From positions 1-21,378 of the forward strand of contig JAAXTT010000012.1 of NCBI GenBank assembly GCA_013336365.1: 21,378 nucleotides of DNA, given 5' to 3'. Position 1 is the stretch's first letter. Each line of letters opens with the position of its first letter. Origin of the DNA: Peptococcaceae bacterium. GTDB taxonomy: Bacteria; Bacillota; Desulfotomaculia; Desulfotomaculales; Desulfocucumaceae. Both the position numbers and the translations under genes were made by a program. The notes under the pieces are model-generated. The model was not told where the DNA came from. It worked only from the letters and a program-made list of their open reading frames with translations, and did not search any database. Shown here in pieces: positions 14,668 through 20,702 of this stretch.

Positions 14668-15129
14668 TTGCTAGTTATCAGGAAGGCAAAAATGAGTGAC
14701 ATTGAGGAAGTCCATCAATTAATTACCAACTATGCAGATGGCGGTTTAATGCTTGCCAGATCAAGATCGATGCTCTATGAGGGAGTAAGAGAGATAACAG
14801 TTGCTGAGGAAGATGGTCGCCTGGTTGGAGTTGGCATGCTCCACGTTATGTGGGAAGATCTTGCAGAAATAAGAGCTTTGGCGGTTCATCCGGATTATAA
14901 GCTTAGGGGTATTGGCCGCAAAATGATAGATGAATTTTTAGCCGAAGCTAAGGAACTAAAAATTCCCAGAGTTTTTGCTCTTACTTACCAGGCAGGGTTT
15001 TTTGTCCGTTGTGGCTTTAAAAAGGTTTCCAAGGAAAGTCTTCCCCAAAAAATGTGGAGAGAGTGTGTAGATTGCCCTAAGTTTCCTAATTGTGATGAGG
15101 AAGCAGTTCAGATAGATTTGAAAATTTGA
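14668..15129 (+). CDS. argA: Short-form N-acetylglutamate synthase (ArgA-like GNAT)
   Basis: GNAT acetyltransferase of 153 residues. It closely resembles the stand-alone short N-acetylglutamate synthases known from actinobacteria and clostridia, which acetylate glutamate as the first step of arginine synthesis. Features are the N-terminal IRKAKMSDIEEVHQLI, the GLMLARS loop (26-32), WEDLAEIRALAV (62-73), the acetyl-CoA loop LRGIGR (79-84), ALTYQAGFFVRCGF (104-117) and a C-terminal SLPQKMWRECVDCPKFPNCD with three Cys at 133, 136 and 142. It lacks the amino-acid-kinase domain of E. coli ArgA. The start is TTG; GGGGAAG lies about 9 bases upstream, and the nearby ATG at 14660 is in another frame and stops after four codons. 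No other arg gene is in the window, so the assignment rests on family resemblance. Confidence 0.82.
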   Translation: MLVIRKAKMSDIEEVHQLITNYADGGLMLARSRSMLYEGVREITVAEEDGRLVGVGMLHVMWEDLAEIRALAVHPDYKLRGIGRKMIDEFLAEAKELKIPRVFALTYQAGFFVRCGFKKVSKESLPQKMWRECVDCPKFPNCDEEAVQIDLKI

Positions 15130-15156
15130 ACATAAATATAAAAGAGGATGATTTAA

Positions 15157-16281
15157 ATGATTGGCAAAAAGAGATTGGTAGTACTTTTTGGTGGTCAGTC
15201 AGGAGAGCATGAGGTTTCCTTGAACTCTGCCGCCTCCGTGATTGGAGCCTTTGATAAGAGCAAATACGAAGTTCTGCCGGTTGCTATTACTCGGGAGGGA
15301 AGATGGGTAGCAGGGATAAGTCCCGAAAGAATGGCCGGAGGAGATAATCCCTTGGAAATTGCAGGGAAAGAGGTCGGAGTTGAGGTTGTATTCCTTCCGG
15401 GCGACCCTACCGTGCAAAATCTTGTTGTTCCGGGAAAAGGGGAATATTGGCAGGATGGTGGCAAGATAGATGCAATATTTCCGGTTTTACACGGAACCTA
15501 TGGTGAGGACGGGACAGTCCAAGGCTTGTTGGAGATAACCAATATCCCCTACGTGGGGTCCGGAGTGTTGGGCTCTGCTGTTGGCATGGATAAGGTATTA
15601 ATGAAAACTATATTGGCGCAGCATAATTTGCCTCAGATTAAATTTTTTTCCTGCCTTCGCAAGGATTTGGAGAAGAATCTTGATTCAGTTGTCAAGGAAG
15701 CAGAAAATAGTCTTGGTTATCCCTGTTTTGTAAAACCGGCTAATATGGGCTCCAGTGTAGGCATTTCAAAGGCGCATAACAAAGAGGAGCTCATAGTTTC
15801 ACTATCCTTGGCTGCAAAGTATGACAGAAAAATTATTTTGGAGGAGTTTATTGAAGGCAGAGAAATAGAGGTCAGTGTTCTGGGAAATGATAGTCCGATT
15901 GCTTCAGTACCCGGTGAAATAATTCCCCTGAAGGAATTTTATGATTATGAGGCAAAATATGCAGATGGTTTCAGCAATCTTGAAATTCCGGCAGATCTTC
16001 CGGAGGTAACAATAAAACAGCTCCGGGAGCTGGCAATCAAGGTTTTTACAGCACTGGACTGTGCAGGAATGGGCAGAGTTGATTTCTTTGTTGCCAAAAG
16101 CGATGGCAGGGTTGTAGTTAATGAGATCAACACCATTCCGGGCTTCACAAAATTCAGCATGTATCCCAAGCTTTGGGAAGCCAGTGGTCTTAAATACTCT
16201 GAGCTGTTGGATCGCTTGATAGAGCTGGCTGTTGACAGACAACGGGATAAAAATCTTTCTCAGACAGTGTTCAAGGATTAG
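15157..16281 (+). CDS. ddl: D-alanine--D-alanine ligase
   Basis: ATP-grasp enzyme that joins two D-Ala for peptidoglycan precursors in the cytoplasm. The 374-residue protein contains GEHEVS (16-21), HGTYGEDG (112-119), KPANMGSSVGIS (193-204), FYDYEAKY (261-268), GRVDF (306-310) and NEINTIPGFT (322-331), all in the usual order. The FYDYEAKY loop with its Tyr is that of D-Ala-D-Ala ligases, not of the VanA-type D-Lac enzymes, so the product should be the vancomycin-sensitive dipeptide. The length is at the long end for Ddl. The ATG follows GAGGATGA by about 6 bases. It is 27 bases after argA on the same strand and probably co-transcribed. An imperfect hairpin at about 16302-16323 followed by TTTTT may end the transcript. 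Confidence 0.96.
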   Translation: MIGKKRLVVLFGGQSGEHEVSLNSAASVIGAFDKSKYEVLPVAITREGRWVAGISPERMAGGDNPLEIAGKEVGVEVVFLPGDPTVQNLVVPGKGEYWQDGGKIDAIFPVLHGTYGEDGTVQGLLEITNIPYVGSGVLGSAVGMDKVLMKTILAQHNLPQIKFFSCLRKDLEKNLDSVVKEAENSLGYPCFVKPANMGSSVGISKAHNKEELIVSLSLAAKYDRKIILEEFIEGREIEVSVLGNDSPIASVPGEIIPLKEFYDYEAKYADGFSNLEIPADLPEVTIKQLRELAIKVFTALDCAGMGRVDFFVAKSDGRVVVNEINTIPGFTKFSMYPKLWEASGLKYSELLDRLIELAVDRQRDKNLSQTVFKD

Positions 16282-16301
16282 GGTGGTTCGGATAAAAATC
16301 C

Positions 16302-16327
16302 AAGGGTGTGGGTTACCAGCCTTTTTG
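16302..16327 (+). terminator. Weak candidate terminator of ddl
   Basis: AAGG ... GG-TTA-CC ... CCTT forms an imperfect hairpin followed by TTTTT about 20 bases after the ddl stop. The stem is interrupted and the element overlaps the 3' end of the small minus-strand gene, so confidence is low. Confidence 0.3.
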
Positions 16328-16411
16328 CTTTAGGAGGTAGATTACAAATAATACTACTAAAACCCCGGAGGTATATTTGTAAATATCACTTAGTGAAATA
16401 GATTCCAGCAT
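16313..16411 (-). CDS. 32-residue single-pass membrane protein
   Basis: A small gene that starts at ATG (16411) and ends at TAA (16313-16315). The product begins MLESISLSDIYKYTSG, continues with a hydrophobic stretch (about residues 15-28, VLVVLFVIYLL) and ends KQKGW. This fits one membrane helix with a short acidic/polar N-terminus and a basic C-terminus. Support for a real gene is strong for its size: AGAGGTGA lies just upstream of the ATG (GAGG six bases away), and a TTGAAT-17-TATAAT promoter (16446-16474) lies about 28 bases further upstream. I do not recognise a family and cannot give a function. It lies between convergent ddl and selC. The inverted repeat at 16488-16526 separates it from selC. 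Confidence 0.65.
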   Translation of the reverse strand: MLESISLSDIYKYTSGVLVVLFVIYLLKQKGW

Positions 16412-16445
16412 AGGTCACCTCTCTTGAGGAAATATTTTGATTTAT

Positions 16446-16474
16446 ATTATAGCTACTATTAAATATGGATTCAA
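16446..16474 (-). promoter_or_regulatory. Sigma-A promoter of the 32-residue protein gene
   Basis: On the minus strand: TTGAAT (16469-16474, 4/6), a spacer of exactly 17 bases, then TATAAT (16446-16451, 6/6). The predicted start near 16439 leaves a leader of about 28 bases containing the ribosome binding site. Confidence 0.65.
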
Positions 16475-16487
16475 TAACAACATTTTT

Positions 16488-16526
16488 AAACAGGCCGGTT
16501 CTCATTTTTGAGAAATCAGCCTGTTT
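16488..16526 (-). terminator. Hairpin downstream of selC, candidate terminator
   Basis: Outer arms AAACAGGC (16488-16495) and GCCTGTTT (16519-16526) enclose inner arms TTCTCA (16499-16504) and TGAGAA (16509-16514) around a TTTT loop. The hairpin sits about 20 bases after the 3' end of the tRNA on the minus strand. The T-run is only the TTT in the arm followed by A's, so it may be a weak terminator or a processing or boundary element. Confidence 0.45.
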
Positions 16527-16547
16527 AAGCTTTATTTAGACAAGCAC

Positions 16548-16645
16548 TGGCGGGAATGTGTGGGAATCGAACCCACCCGGGACGGGGCTGCCGCCCCTCC
16601 AACGGTTTTGAAGACCGGGGACACCACCAGATGCCCTCCATTCCC
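16548..16645 (-). tRNA. selC: Selenocysteine tRNA (anticodon UCA)
   Basis: Read on the minus strand, the 98-base segment folds as a selenocysteine tRNA. The acceptor arms are GGGAATG and CATTCCC, followed by discriminator G and an encoded CCA. The D stem is long (GGGCA with TGTCC). The anticodon loop CTTCAAA carries UCA. A long variable arm has a GGGGC/GCCCC stem, and the T arm is GTGGG-TTCGATT-CCCAC. The long D stem, long variable arm and UCA anticodon together identify tRNA-Sec, which inserts selenocysteine at UGA. One position between the acceptor and T stems (G opposite A) does not pair. No selA, selB or selD and no gene with an in-frame UGA is in the window. An extended -10 box lies about 27 bases upstream. 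Confidence 0.95.
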
Positions 16646-16671
16646 CGAAAATTATTTGCTAATTGTTTTTC

Positions 16672-16679
16672 AGTATATC
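16672..16679 (-). promoter_or_regulatory. Extended -10 promoter of selC
   Basis: On the minus strand TGATATACT: TATACT (16672-16677) with an upstream TG (extended -10). The -35 is poor (TTTTTA at 17 bases). The start would be about 20 bases before the mature tRNA. Confidence 0.45.
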
Positions 16680-16727
16680 ATAAAGTAAAGCTAATAAAAA
16701 TATTGCCCTTTTTAAAATCTATTCAGG

Positions 16728-16750
16728 TGGGGCAGTGCTGATAAGCCCCA
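16728..16750. repeat. Inverted repeat between selC and the polyprenyl synthase gene
   Basis: TGGGGC (16728-16733) and GCCCCA (16745-16750) are separated by 11 bases. Neither strand shows a T-run after it. It lies between the divergent selC and prenyl synthase genes and could be an operator or leader hairpin. The rest of 16680-16813 is AT-rich with a TATAAT at 16769-16774 but no convincing -35. Confidence 0.3.
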
Positions 16751-16813
16751 TTGATTTATGCAAGAAAATATAATAATCTTATAACACAATTTTTTTGTAT
16801 GTGAGGGAATAAT

Positions 16814-17776
16814 TTGCTGGCAATTTTTAATGATATAAAAGCAGAGTTACAAATGCTTGAGAATGAGTTGGAGAAAACATTACATGATGCTGACTCGTTA
16901 ATTCAGGAGGCATCTACTCATCTTATCAATGCCGGTGGTAAAAGACTTAGGCCGGCATTCTGCTTTCTTGGAGCAAAATTTCATAATTATAGCCCAGAAA
17001 GGGTAATGAATCTTGCGGTTGCCTTGGAATTGATTCATATGGCCTCACTGGTTCACGATGATGTGGTGGATTCCTCGGTAACCAGGCGAAACATTCCTAC
17101 TGTTAAATCTATTTGGGGGAATAAGGTTTCCAGTCATCTGGGGGATTATTTATTTGGCCAGTCTCTGAAGCTAATTGCAACCTATCAGAATAGGGATATT
17201 GGAAAGACATTGGCAGACACCAGTGTAAAAATGTCTGAAGGTGAGATAGCCCAATTAGCTGCTGTAAATCAAATGGATCAAACCTTGAAAAATTATTTCT
17301 ACAGCATAAAGGGGAAAACCGCACTTTTTATTTCAGACAGCTGTTATCTGGGTGCCATTGCCTGTGGTGCACCTGTGAGAACATGGCAGAGTTTGAAAAA
17401 ATATGGCAATAATATCGGTATGGCCTTTCAAATTACCGATGACATAATGGACTTGGTTGCTGATCAGAAACGGATCGGAAAGCCGGTAGGAAGCGATCTA
17501 AGGCAAGGAGTTATTACTTTGCCTGTAATTTATGCCTTAAAAAACAGTAATAGAAAAGAAGAGCTTGGAAAGATAATTTCCGGAAATGACAAGGGAATTG
17601 AGATGATAGAAAGGGCCTGCGAAATTATAATATCAAGTGGGGGTATTGAATATGCCGATGAAATTGCCAGAAAATATGTGGATAAGGCCCTTAATGAAAT
17701 AAAATACTTGCCGGATGTTCCTGCCAAGTCGACCCTGGAGCAGGTTGCGGAATTTATCAAAATCAGAAATTTCTGA
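16814..17776 (+). CDS. All-trans polyprenyl diphosphate synthase (heptaprenyl/octaprenyl type)
   Basis: Condenses isopentenyl diphosphate onto an allylic diphosphate to make the long side chain of menaquinone. The 320-residue protein has GGKRLRP (41-47), the first aspartate-rich motif DDVVD (82-86) in LIHMASLVHDDVVD, and the second, DDIMD (209-213), in AFQITDDIMD. It also has KTALF and GKPVGSDLRQGVITLP. A small residue (Ala77) five positions before the first motif is typical of long-chain synthases. It resembles HepT of Bacillus, but chain length and any need for a HepS partner cannot be told. The TTG start follows GAGGGAA by about 5 bases. It ends 47 bases before sirC, with two adjacent palindromes at the junction. 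Placement ahead of siroheme/heme genes suggests shared control of respiratory cofactors. Confidence 0.92.
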   Translation: MLAIFNDIKAELQMLENELEKTLHDADSLIQEASTHLINAGGKRLRPAFCFLGAKFHNYSPERVMNLAVALELIHMASLVHDDVVDSSVTRRNIPTVKSIWGNKVSSHLGDYLFGQSLKLIATYQNRDIGKTLADTSVKMSEGEIAQLAAVNQMDQTLKNYFYSIKGKTALFISDSCYLGAIACGAPVRTWQSLKKYGNNIGMAFQITDDIMDLVADQKRIGKPVGSDLRQGVITLPVIYALKNSNRKEELGKIISGNDKGIEMIERACEIIISSGGIEYADEIARKYVDKALNEIKYLPDVPAKSTLEQVAEFIKIRNF

Positions 17777-17777
17777 T
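17762..17777. repeat. 16-base perfect palindrome at the end of the prenyl synthase gene
   Basis: ATCAGAAATTTCTGAT is a perfect palindrome that includes the stop codon of the prenyl synthase gene. Three bases later a second, longer inverted repeat begins. It could be an operator or a part of a termination structure. Confidence 0.45.
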
Positions 17778-17780
17778 AGA

Positions 17781-17805
17781 ATAGCAACAACACTGTTGTT
17801 GCTAT
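17781..17805. repeat. 12-base inverted repeat upstream of sirC
   Basis: Perfect arms ATAGCAACAACA and TGTTGTTGCTAT around a single central base. As RNA it makes a stable hairpin with a minimal loop followed by TTAATAT, which is a poor terminator tail. As DNA it looks like a dimeric-repressor operator 18 bases before sirC. It may act as partial terminator, mRNA end-stabiliser or operator. Confidence 0.5.
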
Positions 17806-17823
17806 TTAATATGAAAGGAAGAA

Positions 17824-18471
17824 TTGATATTGCAAGATCTGTGTCCTGTTTTTCTTAGAGTTCATAGTATAAAATGCTTGGTTGTGGGAGGTGGAAGGGT
17901 TGCCTACAGAAAAGCATTGTTTCTCCTTGGCTATGGTGCGGAGATTATTTTGGTTAGTCCGGAAATAATTATCGAGATTCAGGAACTTGCAGAGCAGGGA
18001 ATAATTAAGCATATTAGGGATTTTTATTCTAAAACATATTTAGATGGTATGAAAATCGTCATTGGAGCAACCAGTGATAGTGAGATTAATTTGAAAATCT
18101 ATCAAGATTGTCTTGAGCAGGATCTGTTGGTAAATATTGTGGACAACCCGGAATTGGGCAATTTCTTCTTTCCTGCAGTGGTCAAAAGGGGATCCATGCA
18201 ATTGGCTATATCTACCGGTGGGAAAAGTCCTTTGTTGGCAAAAAAAATCAAGATTCAGCTGGAGAAGGAATTTCCTGTCGGATATGAGGATTTGCTTGAG
18301 CTACTGGGAAAAACCAGAAGATTGATTATAGAGAATAATGAGGACTTTGCAATCAGGAGTGGATTATTGTCTGCTCTATTAGATAAGGAAATTATGGGTT
18401 TGATTTGGGAAGGCAAACTTGATTTGGCGAAGGAGCGCATAAAAGATGTTTATCCTTGCAGTGGGAGTTAA
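17824..18471 (+). CDS. sirC: Precorrin-2 dehydrogenase (SirC / CysG N-terminal type)
   Basis: Oxidises precorrin-2 to sirohydrochlorin with NAD+, feeding both siroheme and the cobalt-early cobalamin route. The 215-residue protein has the Rossmann motif CLVVGGGRVAYRKA (18-31), the GAEIILVSPE strand (38-47), and VNIVDNPELGNFFFPAVVKRG, quoted as the landmark VNIVDNPELGNFFFPA, with Asp107 at the catalytic position of the Met8p/CysG family. It then has STGGKSPLLAKKI. There is no methylase or separate chelatase domain. The start is TTG; AAGGAA lies 3-4 bases from TTG 17824 and 9-10 bases from a second in-frame TTG at 17830, so the latter is also plausible. The 3' end overlaps hemA by 26 bases, indicating tight coupling. 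Whether it also chelates iron, as Met8p does, cannot be told. Confidence 0.92.
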   Translation: MILQDLCPVFLRVHSIKCLVVGGGRVAYRKALFLLGYGAEIILVSPEIIIEIQELAEQGIIKHIRDFYSKTYLDGMKIVIGATSDSEINLKIYQDCLEQDLLVNIVDNPELGNFFFPAVVKRGSMQLAISTGGKSPLLAKKIKIQLEKEFPVGYEDLLELLGKTRRLIIENNEDFAIRSGLLSALLDKEIMGLIWEGKLDLAKERIKDVYPCSGS

Positions 18472-19777
18472 CCACAGAACTGCTCCTGTTGAAGTAAGAG
18501 AAAGGCTGTCCTTTTCTGAGAGTCGTTTAAGTGATTGGTTGACAAGGCTTAAAAACTATTCTGATATTAATGGGGCAGTAATAATTTCTACCTGCAATCG
18601 AACAGAAATATTCGCCTCAACTGCAGATATCACTTTTGGATCGGATGCTCTGCTGGATTTTTTCGCCTTAAAGTCAGGCTTTGAAAAACAGGAGATTGAG
18701 AAATATATTTATATACATAAAGACCCGGATAAGGTTGTTCAGCATTTGTTTAGGGTAGTTACCGGTATTGATTCAATGGTATTGGGTGAAACCCAGATCC
18801 TGGGACAGGTTCTTCGTGCCTATCAGATATCTTGTGAGAATGGCTTTACTAACAAATTACTTAATGCACTTTTCCATAAAGGAATTTCTGTGGGTAAAAA
18901 GGTTAGAACTGAAACCGGCATTGATAAAAACCCCGTTTCTATAAGCTATGCTGCTGTGGAGCTGGTTCGGCAGATATATGGAAGTCTGGAAGGTTTGCTG
19001 GTGCTGGTTATTGGTGCAGGCAAAATGAGTGAGTTGACGGTAAAATATTTGATGTCAAATGGAATTTCAGGTGTAATTGTATCCAATCGTTCTTATGACA
19101 AGGCATTAGAAATGGCAGGAAAATTCGGTGGAAGGGCAGTCAGGTTTTCCGAGTTGGATGAGTATTTGACTAAAGCGGATATTATTATAAGCTGCACATC
19201 AGCCTCTCATTATGTAATTAGATATAATGATATTCTTAAAGCCATGAGATATAATATTAAAAAAAGGCTATTGATGATAGATATTGCAGTGCCCAGAGAT
19301 ATAGAGCCATCAGCTGGCAGTATTGAGGGTGTGAAACTGTATGATGTGGACGATCTGCAGAATGTTATAGATAATAATTTACAGGAAAGAGAGAAGGCTG
19401 CCAAGGAGGGCATGGAAATAATCGACCAAGAGGTTAGTGTCTTTATCGATTGGATGTCAAACCGGATGGTAGTGCCCACCATTTCTTCTTTAATGAATCT
19501 GGGAGAAAGCATTAAAGAAAAAGAGCTGATTAGGGCATTAAATCGTTTAGGAGAGATATCGGATTATCAATATAAGGTAATAAGCTCTATGGCTAACTCC
19601 ATTGTAAAGCAGCTTTTGCACAACCCTATTACTAGGCTGAAGGAATATAATCTATCGGAAGATGGGGAGTATTACCAAAGAGTTTTGCAAAATCTGTTTG
19701 ATTTGGATTTAGAGGACAGCTGTCAAGAATTGCCTGAGGACAACATTTCCGGAGAGGGAAAAAATGAGAGAATATAA
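18446..19777 (+). CDS. hemA: Glutamyl-tRNA reductase
   Basis: Reduces glutamyl-tRNA to glutamate-1-semialdehyde with NADPH, the first committed step of C5-pathway tetrapyrrole synthesis. The 443-residue protein shows GVNHRTAPVEVRE (7-19), the catalytic Cys50 in STCNRTE, GIDSMVLGETQILGQV, the NADPH-binding VIGAGKMSELTVKYL and a C-terminal dimerisation helix region ending in LLHNPITRLKE. The ATG lies inside the sirC 3' end, preceded by AAGGAG about 10 bases upstream. It overlaps hemC by 14 bases. The length is normal for the family. No heme-binding regulatory extension is evident from the sequence. Confidence 0.96.
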   Translation: MFILAVGVNHRTAPVEVRERLSFSESRLSDWLTRLKNYSDINGAVIISTCNRTEIFASTADITFGSDALLDFFALKSGFEKQEIEKYIYIHKDPDKVVQHLFRVVTGIDSMVLGETQILGQVLRAYQISCENGFTNKLLNALFHKGISVGKKVRTETGIDKNPVSISYAAVELVRQIYGSLEGLLVLVIGAGKMSELTVKYLMSNGISGVIVSNRSYDKALEMAGKFGGRAVRFSELDEYLTKADIIISCTSASHYVIRYNDILKAMRYNIKKRLLMIDIAVPRDIEPSAGSIEGVKLYDVDDLQNVIDNNLQEREKAAKEGMEIIDQEVSVFIDWMSNRMVVPTISSLMNLGESIKEKELIRALNRLGEISDYQYKVISSMANSIVKQLLHNPITRLKEYNLSEDGEYYQRVLQNLFDLDLEDSCQELPEDNISGEGKNERI

Positions 19778-20702
19778 TATCGGAACAAGGGAAAGCAAAC
19801 TGGCGATGTGGCAGGCTAACTGGGTTGCTGAAAGACTGAGAGAGCTAAGTCCGGGTATCAAAATAAACTTGGTTGGGATAAAAACAAAGGGTGACAAAAT
19901 TCTGGATACAGCTTTGGCGAAAATCGGTGATAAGGGACTTTTTACCAGAGAGCTGGAGCATTCCTTATTAAGTGAACAGATTGACTTGGCCGTACACAGC
20001 ATGAAGGATTTGCCTACAGCACTTCCTGAGGGTTTAATATTGGGTGCAATCTGTGAAAGAGAATGCCCGGCGGATGTTTTAATTGCCCCACAGGGCTGCA
20101 ATCTAGGAAATCTACCGGTAAATGCCAATATTGGCACCAGCAGCTTGCGCAGAATAGCTCAGCTAAAAAAATATCGTTCGGATTTTAATATGGTAAATGT
20201 CCGAGGCAATCTTGACACAAGATTGAGGAAGCTTAATGAGGAAAATATAGATGCCTTGATTTTGGCTTATGCAGGCATATCCAGACTTGGCTACAGTGAC
20301 AGGATCTGTCAGCAGATACCTTACGAGATATGTCTGCCAGCAGTTGGTCAGGGCTCTGTCGGAGTAGAGGTCAGAGCAGATGACCATGGAGTTATCCAGC
20401 TACTGAAGGGATTGAATCATAGTATGTCCAGCCGGGCCATCAGAGCAGAAAGAGCCTTGTTGAAAGCACTTGAGGGAGGCTGTCAGGTTCCGATTGGTGC
20501 TCTGGCAAGGGTTAGTGGTCAAGAAATTTCAATGGAGGCAATGGTGTCCAGTATGGACGGACAGACCATGCTGAGAGTAAGCATGGTCGGAGACACAATA
20601 GAACCGGAAAGATTGGGCAACAGGCTTGCCAATAGAATGCTCAAGCTTGGAGCAGCTGAAATATTGAAGAAAGTCAGGCAGGAGTTTGATTGTAATGGTT
20701 AA
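19764..20702 (+). CDS. hemC: Hydroxymethylbilane synthase (porphobilinogen deaminase)
   Basis: Polymerises four porphobilinogen units to hydroxymethylbilane. The 312-residue protein starts with IGTRESKLAMWQA (6-18). It has LAVHSMKDLPT with catalytic Asp82, GTSSLRR (124-130), NVRGNLDTRLRKL (145-157), LPAVGQGSVGVE, and EGGCQVPIGA with Cys240, which carries the dipyrromethane cofactor. It is complete and of usual length. The ATG overlaps the hemA end by 14 bases and has GGAGAGGG about 5 bases upstream. The next gene, cobA, starts 8 bases before its stop. hemB, needed to make porphobilinogen, is not in the window and may lie to the right. Confidence 0.96.
   Translation: MREYNIGTRESKLAMWQANWVAERLRELSPGIKINLVGIKTKGDKILDTALAKIGDKGLFTRELEHSLLSEQIDLAVHSMKDLPTALPEGLILGAICERECPADVLIAPQGCNLGNLPVNANIGTSSLRRIAQLKKYRSDFNMVNVRGNLDTRLRKLNEENIDALILAYAGISRLGYSDRICQQIPYEICLPAVGQGSVGVEVRADDHGVIQLLKGLNHSMSSRAIRAERALLKALEGGCQVPIGALARVSGQEISMEAMVSSMDGQTMLRVSMVGDTIEPERLGNRLANRMLKLGAAEILKKVRQEFDCNG

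Noticed and set aside
16556..16741. 61-codon plus-strand open frame starting MCGNRTHPG
   Set aside because: It reads through the reverse complement of the selenocysteine tRNA; the apparent start of the peptide is the T arm of the tRNA.
19709..20137. 142-codon open frame on the minus strand opposite hemA/hemC
   Set aside because: Both plus-strand genes here have intact catalytic motifs; the reverse frame shows no domain and no start signals.
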